A DNA stretch of 5,238 nt from Rhodospirillaceae bacterium (GTDB lineage Bacteria; Pseudomonadota; Alphaproteobacteria; Micavibrionales; UBA2020), in the NCBI GenBank assembly GCA_003524565.1, contig DQGU01000233.1, positions 1 through 5,238 on the forward strand. The letters are read 5' to 3'. The position numbers were made by a program, and so were the translations under genes. A model generated the notes under the pieces. That model ran no database searches, was not told the DNA's origin, and saw only the letters and a program-made list of their open reading frames with translations. Positions within the stretch are counted from its first letter, which is position 1. Every line of letters starts with the position of its first letter. Shown piece after piece: positions 1 through 5,238 of the stretch.

Positions 1-1411
1 CCTCGGCAAGCGCGTGCAGCTGGTCATGAGCGTGGAAAAGCCCAAGGCGCTGATGGACGGCCAGCGCTCCAAAGGTACGCTGGTTATCAATACCGATGTC
101 GCCAAGGCGGATATTGCGGGCGATTTCGCAACCTCCGGCACTTATTTGAATGCCGACCGCATGACGGCGGATGTGGCCTCGCTCTCCGGTCTTGTCGCGT
201 GGCTGACGAAAAAGCCGGCGGAAAAACTGCCGTTTGAAAAAATTTCTTTCAGCTCCAAGGCGGATATCAGCAATCAGGCATTGTCGCTGCATGGGGCTGT
301 GCTGACGCTGGACGAGGTAGAAGCCAAGGGTGCGCTGCGCGTAGGTTATGCCGCGGCGCGTCCGGCTGTTTATGCGCGTCTTGAAGTCAACAAAATCGAC
401 CTTGACCGTTTCATGGGCGGCGATGCGGCGGCGTCTTCGGGTGCATCCGCGGCCTCCGCAGGTGGCCAGACCGATTGGGATGCAACGCCCATCGATTTCA
501 GCGGTCTGCGCGCGGTTGATGCGGATGTGCAGCTGAAAACCCAAGGCTTCTCCGTGCGCGGAGTCGAGGTCGGCGCAAGCACCCTGCGCGCTGAACTGGA
601 AAACGGCGCGCTGAAGGCGTCATCGTCCGAGGCATCGCTTTTCGGCGGGCTTTTCAGTGCCGATATGCTGCTGGCCGTCCCCGCCAGCGGGGCTGCGCAC
701 CAGACCTTCAATTTCAAAATGAAAGACGTGCAGGCGCAGCCGGTTTTGGAAAAATTCGCGGATTTCAAAAAACTCAGCGGCGCGGCCGATGCCAATGTCA
801 GCGTCACGTCGAAGGGCGTGAGCCAGAAGGAAATCATTTCCAACCTGAACGGCAATGGCAACGTGACGTTTAAAAACGGCGCGCTGACCGGCATCGATTT
901 TGTGAACATCGCGCAAATGATACAGCGCGGGCTGCAAGATGCGGGCGTGGGCGAGGGGAAAACGGAATTCGTGGACCTTGGCGGCACGTTCACCATCGCG
1001 TCGGGCATCGTCACCAACAACGATTTCCGCATGCGCGGCCCGCTGGTGCAGGCGGGCGGCAGCGGCACGGTCGATTTGCCGCGCAAATACCTGAAGTACC
1101 GCGTGACCCCCGTGCTGACGGCATCGTCCGGCGCCGAAAATGCGTCGGGCGTGGGTGTGCCGGTGGATATTACCGGCCCCTTCAGCAACATCCGCGTGCG
1201 CCCCGATTTCAAAACCGTTATTCAAAACGCGGTCAGCAACCCCGAAGCCATCAAGGAGCAGGGCAAGGCGCTGGAGCAGAACCTGAAAAACCTCAAAGGC
1301 GACCTTAAAAAAGACCCCGGCGCAGCGATACAAAACCTGCTGGGCGGCGGCGGCCTTTTTGGCGGCCAGCAGCCCGCACCCGCACCGGCTGAAGGCGGCA
1401 CGGCACCGTGA
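1..1411 (+). CDS. AsmA family protein, C-terminal part (5' end outside window)
   Basis: The frame is open from base 2, so this is the 3' part of a longer gene; the GTG at 14 is only the first start-like codon in the window. About 470 residues are visible. AsmA-family proteins are large, usually anchored by one N-terminal membrane helix, and linked to outer-membrane biogenesis and lipid transport or homeostasis in Gram-negatives. The family is seen in the repeated beta-strand pattern, in the 'GNGNVTFKNGALTGIDF' stretch (about 854-901) with the following 'TEFVDLGGTFTI' (about 962-1000), and in the 'GSGTVDLPRKYLKYRV' and 'GVPVDITGPF' segments (about 1058-1183) typical of the C-terminal AsmA domain. 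A low-complexity Ala/Ser/Gly linker (about 422-466) separates an earlier repeat unit from this domain. The tail is Gly/Pro/Ala-rich. The anchor and true start are not visible. Family assignment is firm; the exact role is not known. The stop overlaps the next gene. Confidence 0.88.
   Translation, partial: LGKRVQLVMSVEKPKALMDGQRSKGTLVINTDVAKADIAGDFATSGTYLNADRMTADVASLSGLVAWLTKKPAEKLPFEKISFSSKADISNQALSLHGAVLTLDEVEAKGALRVGYAAARPAVYARLEVNKIDLDRFMGGDAAASSGASAASAGGQTDWDATPIDFSGLRAVDADVQLKTQGFSVRGVEVGASTLRAELENGALKASSSEASLFGGLFSADMLLAVPASGAAHQTFNFKMKDVQAQPVLEKFADFKKLSGAADANVSVTSKGVSQKEIISNLNGNGNVTFKNGALTGIDFVNIAQMIQRGLQDAGVGEGKTEFVDLGGTFTIASGIVTNNDFRMRGPLVQAGGSGTVDLPRKYLKYRVTPVLTASSGAENASGVGVPVDITGPFSNIRVRPDFKTVIQNAVSNPEAIKEQGKALEQNLKNLKGDLKKDPGAAIQNLLGGGGLFGGQQPAPAPAEGGTAP
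1391..1395 (+). promoter_or_regulatory. Weak Shine-Dalgarno-like site for the YihY/BrkB gene
   Basis: GAAGG lies inside the AsmA coding sequence, 12 bases before the GTG at 1408. The spacing is a little long and the match short. Together with the GTGA overlap, this suggests that translation of the membrane protein depends at least partly on ribosomes finishing the AsmA gene. This is inference from position only. Confidence 0.35.
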
Positions 1412-2754
1412 TACGCCGCAGCATCGACAGCCTTGGCGAATGGATATGGGGGGCGGGCGTGCAGGAGCGCCCGCTTTTCATCCGCGCGCCGCTGCTGGCG
1501 CTGCGTCTTGTTCTGGCGGTCGGGCGTGATTTGAAAGAGGGGTATCTGGGGCTGCGCGCGACCAGTCTTGTCTATACGACGCTGCTGTCTTTCGCCCCCG
1601 TGCTGGCTATCAGCTTTTCCGTTTTAAAAGGTATCGGCGCGCATAACCGTATCGAGCCTTTTTTGCAGGATTTTCTGGAACCGCTGGGCGAGCAGGGGCA
1701 AGACATCGCCGCGCGCATCGTCACCTTCGTCGATAATATTCAGGTCGGCGTTCTGGGCGCGGTGGGTATGGCGCTGCTTATCTACAGCGTGATTGCGCTG
1801 ATGCACAAAATCGAAACCGCCTTCAACGACATCTGGCACGTCAGCGAAACGCGCAGCTTTGCGCAGCGCGTGCGCGATTATCTGGGCGTTCTTTTCATCG
1901 GCCCGCTTTTGCTGTTCCTGTCGGTGGCTATGACCACGACCATGCAGCACGCGGCCACAACGCGCATCTGGCTGCAAGACGGTTTGCGCCTGCCGCCCGA
2001 AATCATCGACATGCTGTTCGGCGGGCTGTTTCAGATTGTGCCCTATGCCCTGTTCGGCGTTGCTTTTACCGCGCTTTATATGTTCATGCCCAATACGCGC
2101 GTGCGTTTTGTGCCGGCGGTCACGGCGGGGTTTATTACGGGCGTTCTTTGGAAAGTGCTTGGCCAGATGTTCGGCGTTTTCGTAGCGGGCTCGGCCAGCT
2201 ATGCGGCGATTTATTCCGCCTTCGCCGCGCTGATTTTGTTCATGATATGGATTTACGTCGGCTGGCTGGTGGTGCTGGTCGGGGCGGCGATGTGTTATTA
2301 CATTCAATACCCGTCGAACCAGCCGCTGTCGCGCCGCGATATGCGCGTCAGTCCGCACCTGCGCGAAAAAGTCGCCCTGCAAATCTGCGCCGTCATCGGT
2401 GAAACTTTTTATGCCGAACAAAAAGGCATCGGCCTTGCCCGCCTTGCCGCGCGGCTGCGCGTGCCGTCTGCGGTGATTGAGGATATTCTCTCCTCCCTCG
2501 TCGAAAGCGGTATTCTGGCGCTGACCGTCGGGCGGCGTCCGGAATATCTGCCGGGGCGTCCGTTTGATGAAACGTCGGTACAGCAGATGATGGAAGCGCT
2601 GCGCGCCCGCGACGCTTTCAGCGCGCGCAGCCTGCGCCATATCCGCGCAATGCAAAGCGTGGACGATGTTTTGAAACGCGGCGAGGCGCTGCGCGCATCC
2701 GCCCTTGGCAACATTACCCTTAAACAGCTGGCACAAGGAAACATCCCCGCATGA
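1408..2754 (+). CDS. YihY/BrkB family inner-membrane protein with long C-terminal cytoplasmic extension
   Basis: This 448-residue polytopic membrane protein belongs to the YihY/BrkB (UPF0761) family. Some members were once mislabelled ribonuclease BN; the family's biochemical role is unsettled. Six hydrophobic segments lie at about residues 52-75, 112-132, 158-178, 205-227, 235-258 and 267-297. Family landmarks are the 'SLVYTTLLSFAPVLA' first segment, 'FNDIW' (139-143), 'YMFMPNTRVRF' (224-234) and 'YAAIYSAFAALILFMIWIYVG' around 265-285. After the last helix come about 150 mostly polar residues. Residues 320-385 look like a winged helix-turn-helix fold (inference from the 'IGLARLAARLRVP..VIEDILSSLVESGIL' pattern). 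E. coli YihY is about 290 residues, so the extension is notable, though longer family members exist in proteobacteria. The GTG start at 1408 gives a 4-base GTGA overlap with the AsmA gene and keeps a normal amphipathic N-terminus. The stop overlaps purB in the same way. Confidence 0.92.
   Translation: MIRRSIDSLGEWIWGAGVQERPLFIRAPLLALRLVLAVGRDLKEGYLGLRATSLVYTTLLSFAPVLAISFSVLKGIGAHNRIEPFLQDFLEPLGEQGQDIAARIVTFVDNIQVGVLGAVGMALLIYSVIALMHKIETAFNDIWHVSETRSFAQRVRDYLGVLFIGPLLLFLSVAMTTTMQHAATTRIWLQDGLRLPPEIIDMLFGGLFQIVPYALFGVAFTALYMFMPNTRVRFVPAVTAGFITGVLWKVLGQMFGVFVAGSASYAAIYSAFAALILFMIWIYVGWLVVLVGAAMCYYIQYPSNQPLSRRDMRVSPHLREKVALQICAVIGETFYAEQKGIGLARLAARLRVPSAVIEDILSSLVESGILALTVGRRPEYLPGRPFDETSVQQMMEALRARDAFSARSLRHIRAMQSVDDVLKRGEALRASALGNITLKQLAQGNIPA
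2735..2740 (+). promoter_or_regulatory. Shine-Dalgarno site of purB
   Basis: AAGGAA sits 10 bases before the purB ATG at 2751, within the last codons of the upstream gene. It is the clearest ribosome binding site in the window. It supports the 2751 start over the internal ATG at codon 10 and suggests purB can be initiated independently as well as by the 4-base overlap. Confidence 0.6.
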
Positions 2755-4070
2755 TACCCCGTTTTTCACGCCCCGACATGGCCGCCATCTGGACGCAGGA
2801 AAACAAATACAGGACGTGGCTGGAGGTTGAGCTGGTCGCCTGCGAAGCGCAGGAAAGCCTTGGCGTTATTCCTGCGGGCGTGACCGAAAAAATCCGCGCG
2901 AAGGCAGGTTTCAATGCAGAGCGCATCGACGCCATCGAGCGGGAAGTGAAGCACGACGTCATCGCGTTTTTGACCAACGTGGGCGAATATGTGGGCGAGG
3001 ATGCGCGGCATATCCATCTGGGCATGACGTCGTCGGACGTTTTGGATACGGCCTTCGCGCTGCAACTGCGGCAGGCGTCGGACATGATTTTGGCGGGGCT
3101 TGACCGCGTGCTGGCGGCGCTGCGCCGCCGCGCGCTCGAGCATAAAAACACGCTTTGCGTCGGGCGCAGCCACGGCATCCATGGGGAGCCGACGACTTTC
3201 GGCCTCAAACTCGCCGGTCACTATACCGCCTTTTTGCGTGCCCGCCGCCGCATGGAACTGGCGCGCGATGAAATTTCCACCGTCGCTATTTCGGGGGCGG
3301 TCGGTACCTTCGCCACCATCGACCCGCGCGTGCAGGCCTTTGTCGCCAAAAAACTCGGCATGCGCGAAGAGCCCGTTTCCACGCAGGTTATTCCGCGCGA
3401 CCGCCATGCGATGTTCTTTTCCGTTCTGGGCGTGATTGCCAGCAGCATCGAAAACCTCGCGACCGAAATCCGCCATTTGCAGCGCACCGAAGTGCGCGAG
3501 GCGGAAGAATTTTTCAGCGCGGGGCAAAAAGGCTCCTCCGCCATGCCGCACAAGCGCAACCCTGTCCTGACCGAGAACCTGACGGGTCTGGCGCGGTTGA
3601 TACGCGCGTCGGTCACGCCCGCGCTTGAAAACGTCGCGCTGTGGCATGAACGCGATATTTCGCATTCGGCGGTGGAGCGCGTGATTGCGCCCGATGCGAC
3701 GATTGTGGCGGATTTCGCCTTGAACCGCCTTGCGGGCGTGATTGAAAACCTGCTGGTCTATCCGGAGCGCATGAAGCGCAACATGGAAAGCCTCAAGGGG
3801 CTCGTGTTTTCGCAGGCGGCGCTGCTGGCGCTGGTCGATGGCGGCATGAGCCGTGAAGACGCCTATAAAACCGTGCAAGCGCAAGCCATGGCGGTCTGGG
3901 ACAATCTGGACGGCCCCGATTTCAAAACGCGCCTTGCGGGTGATGCGGCGGTAATAAAAACGCTCGGCGCCGAAGGGCTTGATAAAGTATTCGATTACAG
4001 CCGCTATACCAAACACGTCGCGGGCGTTATCGACGCCGCCGTGGGCGAGGGGCAGAGGGCTGCGGCATAA
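2751..4070 (+). CDS. purB: Adenylosuccinate lyase
   Basis: PurB acts twice in purine synthesis, as a cytosolic homotetramer. It cleaves SAICAR to AICAR plus fumarate, and adenylosuccinate to AMP plus fumarate. The 439 residues match the short B. subtilis/T. maritima type rather than the longer E. coli type. The fumarase/aspartase superfamily signature 'GSSAMPHKRNP' is at residues 261-271, with the catalytic-loop serine at about 262-263. Other active-site landmarks are His68 in 'VKHDV', His89 in 'HIHLGMTSSDV', His141 in 'GRSHGIHGEPT' and Glu275 in 'LTEN'; these positions coincide with the B. subtilis numbering as I recall it. The C-terminal ADSL domain is present (about 350-430, 'GLVFSQAALLAL' to 'DYSRYTKHV'). 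The start at 2751 gives the usual 'MIPRFSRPDM' opening and has a good Shine-Dalgarno site. No key residue is missing, so the enzyme should be active. It overlaps the upstream gene by four bases (ATGA), and recO follows after three bases. Confidence 0.98.
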   Translation: MIPRFSRPDMAAIWTQENKYRTWLEVELVACEAQESLGVIPAGVTEKIRAKAGFNAERIDAIEREVKHDVIAFLTNVGEYVGEDARHIHLGMTSSDVLDTAFALQLRQASDMILAGLDRVLAALRRRALEHKNTLCVGRSHGIHGEPTTFGLKLAGHYTAFLRARRRMELARDEISTVAISGAVGTFATIDPRVQAFVAKKLGMREEPVSTQVIPRDRHAMFFSVLGVIASSIENLATEIRHLQRTEVREAEEFFSAGQKGSSAMPHKRNPVLTENLTGLARLIRASVTPALENVALWHERDISHSAVERVIAPDATIVADFALNRLAGVIENLLVYPERMKRNMESLKGLVFSQAALLALVDGGMSREDAYKTVQAQAMAVWDNLDGPDFKTRLAGDAAVIKTLGAEGLDKVFDYSRYTKHVAGVIDAAVGEGQRAAA

Positions 4071-4073
4071 CCG

Positions 4074-4823
4074 ATGCTTGAATGGCGCGAGACCGGCATC
4101 ATCCTGTCGCTTCGCCCGCATGGCGAAAACGGTGCGGTTGTGTCGCTGCTGACGGAGGCCTATGGCCGCACCATGGGCTATGTCTATGGCGCGACGTCGG
4201 CCAAATCGCGCGGGGTTCTTGATATCGGCAATGTGGTGAACGCGCGCTGGCAGGCGAAGGCGTCAAGCCAGCTGGGCACCTTTACGCTGGAGCTGGAAAA
4301 AAGCCATGCCGCCGAAGTCATGCACGATGCGGAGCGTTTGACCGCGCTGCAATCCGCCTGCGCCATTGCCGACCGCTGCCTGCCGGAGCGGGAAAAGCAT
4401 CCGGCGGTCTTCGCGGGGCTGGCCGCGCTGCTGGATAGTTTTTCCGGCGATTTGTGGGGGCCGAGCTATATTTTCTGGGAGCTGGGGCTGCTGCGCGAAC
4501 TGGGCTTCGGCATCGACCTTTCCAAATGCGTCTCGACGGGGGCTGTGGATAACCTTGTTTACGTCAGCCCCAAATCCGGCTGCGCCGTCAGTGCCGAAGC
4601 GGGCGCGCCGTATAAAGACCGCCTGCTCGCCCTGCCGCCGTTTTTGCGGGGGGAGGCAAGGTTCGAAGACGCCGACGTGCTGGACGGTTTGCGCCTGACG
4701 GGGCATTTCCTGCTGCACCGCGTCTTTTCGCTGGCCAATACCAACCTGCCGGAAGCGCGCCTGCGGCTCGAAGCCCGCTTTTCCCGTAAAATTGGCGCGG
4801 CAGAACCGGAAACCGCCGCCTGA
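4074..4823 (+). CDS. recO: DNA repair protein RecO
   Basis: RecO is the recombination mediator of the RecFOR pathway. With RecR it loads RecA onto SSB-coated single-stranded DNA at gaps and also anneals complementary strands. The 249-residue length is normal. The N-terminal OB fold spans about residues 1-78 ('[30 protein letters not shown]', then 'YVYGA'). The helical C-terminal domain covers about 80-240 and includes 'LPEREKHP' (103-110) and '[18 protein letters not shown]' (135-152). The zinc finger of the Deinococcus and many other RecO proteins is reduced: only Cys152 in 'CVSTG' and Cys170 in 'YVSPKSGC' remain in that region, a pattern typical of alphaproteobacterial RecO. The ATG at 4074 gives the standard 'MLEWRETGI' start. 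A purine-rich AGAGGG at 4054-4059 is a rather distant Shine-Dalgarno candidate (14 bases), so coupling to purB, which ends three bases upstream, is likely. Confidence 0.95.
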   Translation: MLEWRETGIILSLRPHGENGAVVSLLTEAYGRTMGYVYGATSAKSRGVLDIGNVVNARWQAKASSQLGTFTLELEKSHAAEVMHDAERLTALQSACAIADRCLPEREKHPAVFAGLAALLDSFSGDLWGPSYIFWELGLLRELGFGIDLSKCVSTGAVDNLVYVSPKSGCAVSAEAGAPYKDRLLALPPFLRGEARFEDADVLDGLRLTGHFLLHRVFSLANTNLPEARLRLEARFSRKIGAAEPETAA

Positions 4824-4847
4824 AATCCTGCCTTTACGGGTTGTTTT
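4783..4847 (+). terminator. Possible terminator-like inverted repeat at the recO end
   Basis: CCCGTAAA at 4783-4790 and TTTACGGG at 4833-4840 are perfect 8-base inverted copies flanking the recO stop. The right arm is followed at once by TTGTTTT. The 42-base interval is long for an intrinsic terminator, but it contains a smaller GC-rich pairing (GGCG at 4794-4797 with CGCC at 4817-4820) that could bring the arms together. The T-run is interrupted by a G, and the left arm lies within recO codons. Chance is a real alternative. Confidence 0.25.
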
Positions 4848-4869
4848 GGGGGCGAATTTGCGCTAAAAA
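4841..4869 (+). promoter_or_regulatory. Weak sigma70-like promoter candidate before parC
   Basis: TTGTTT (4841-4846) and TAAAAA (4864-4869) are 17 bases apart, matching the -35 and -10 consensus at three and four positions of six. Transcription from here would begin at about 4876, essentially on the parC ATG at 4877, and give a leaderless message. That would fit the absence of a Shine-Dalgarno site before parC. The match is poor, and parC may instead be transcribed by read-through from recO. Confidence 0.2.
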
Positions 4870-4876
4870 CGCCGCT

Positions 4877-5238
4877 ATGGCTAAAAAGACAGGCAAAAAA
4901 TCAGGCAGTGACAATTCCGTCGTCGCGGTGGATATCCAGAACCGCGAGCTGGGCGAGATTCTGAGCGAGAAGTATCTTTCCTACGCGCTCTCGACCATCA
5001 TGTCGCGCTCGCTGCCCGACGTGCGTGACGGGCTGAAGCCTGTGCATCGCCGCGTGCTCTATGCCATGTATCAATTGAACCTGAAGCCCGAAACGCCGCC
5101 CAAAAAATCGGCGCGTATTGTGGGCGACGTCATCGGTAAATATCACCCGCATGGCGACAGCTCCATTTACGACGCCATGGTGCGTCTGGCGCAGGATTTC
5201 GCTGTGCGCTATCCGCTGGTGGACGGGCAGGGCAACTT
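4877..5238 (+). CDS. parC: DNA topoisomerase IV subunit A, N-terminal part (3' end outside window)
   Basis: ParC is the DNA-cleaving subunit of topoisomerase IV, which works with ParE to decatenate daughter chromosomes. The first 120 residues are visible. After a Lys-rich leader ('[10 protein letters not shown]') comes '[34 protein letters not shown]' in two conserved blocks (residues 31-64), then '[19 protein letters not shown]' (76-94) and '[14 protein letters not shown]' (107-120). '[13 protein letters not shown]' and '[12 protein letters not shown]' are ParC-like, where GyrA typically has 'YAMSVIVSRALPD' and 'FSMR.PLVDGQ'. The recO neighbour also favours ParC. The quinolone-resistance region reads '[13 protein letters not shown]' with Ser95 and Asp99, equivalent to E. 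coli GyrA Ser83 and Asp87, so the common resistance substitutions are absent. The catalytic tyrosine lies beyond the window. No Shine-Dalgarno sequence precedes the ATG within about 20 bases; an in-frame GTG at 4928 is an alternative start but has none either. Confidence 0.93.
   Translation, partial: MAKKTGKKSGSDNSVVAVDIQNRELGEILSEKYLSYALSTIMSRSLPDVRDGLKPVHRRVLYAMYQLNLKPETPPKKSARIVGDVIGKYHPHGDSSIYDAMVRLAQDFAVRYPLVDGQGN

Noticed and set aside
370..1333. Two long overlapping - strand open frames opposite the AsmA gene
   Set aside because: Both run through a clear AsmA domain on the + strand. They show no known motif and have the composition of reverse-frame translations.
1408..2754. Calling the membrane protein ribonuclease BN
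   Set aside because: That name is a historical misassignment to this family. The sequence is a six-helix membrane protein with no nuclease motif.
1624..2769. Open frame of 381 codons on the - strand opposite the YihY/BrkB gene
   Set aside because: It is an antisense shadow of a well-supported membrane protein. Its product is an Arg/His/Gln-rich, low-information sequence with no family features.
2766..4121. Open frame of 451 codons on the - strand opposite purB
   Set aside because: It lies antisense to a clear adenylosuccinate lyase with intact active-site motifs. The translation is rich in Arg, His and Gln with no recognisable domain, as expected from the reverse frame of GC-rich coding sequence.
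4901..5152. Small - strand open frame opposite the parC start
   Set aside because: The + strand here encodes highly conserved topoisomerase sequence; the reverse frame has no ribosome site or family resemblance that I can see.
4877..5238. Calling the last gene gyrA
   Set aside because: Type IIA A-subunits share most motifs, but the '[13 protein letters not shown]' and '[12 protein letters not shown]' wording and the adjacent recO fit ParC better.
1..5238. A previously undescribed system, mobile element, CRISPR array or RNA gene
   Set aside because: Nearly every base belongs to five recognisable housekeeping-type genes on one strand. I saw no direct-repeat array, transposase, tRNA-like cloverleaf or compositional break.

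Overview
This is a densely packed, single-strand stretch of bacterial chromosome. All five genes read on the + strand: the 3' part of an AsmA-family gene, a YihY/BrkB-family membrane protein gene, purB, recO, and the 5' part of parC. GC is high (roughly 60% by eye). The RecO sequence (a largely lost zinc finger and a YVSPKSG segment), the short B. subtilis-type PurB with an MIPRFSRPDM-like start, and recO followed by parC all point to an alphaproteobacterium. I cannot fix the order or genus; a Micavibrio-like or Rhodospirillales-like lineage is only a guess.

Layout. Positions 1-1411 hold the C-terminal part of an AsmA-family envelope protein, open at the left edge. Its TGA overlaps the GTG start of the YihY/BrkB gene (1408-2754) by four bases. 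The stop of that gene overlaps the purB ATG (2751-4070), again by four bases. recO (4074-4823) starts three bases after the purB stop. The only real gap is the 53 bases between recO and parC (4877 to the right edge). It may hold a weak terminator-like inverted repeat and a weak promoter-like pair, both uncertain.

How the genes fit together. The spacing suggests one transcription unit from the AsmA gene through recO, with translational coupling at the two 4-base overlaps. The products do not form one pathway. Two are envelope proteins (AsmA-like, YihY/BrkB), one is a purine biosynthesis enzyme acting twice on the way to AMP (PurB), and two handle DNA (RecO in recombinational repair, ParC in chromosome decatenation). 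This is a housekeeping neighbourhood.

I found no mobile element, CRISPR array, RNA gene, toxin-antitoxin pair, defence gene or clear sign of horizontal transfer, and nothing that looks like a new system. The most useful points for a second look are the C-terminal extension of the YihY/BrkB protein, the degenerate RecO zinc site, and the recO-parC junction, where parC has no visible Shine-Dalgarno sequence.
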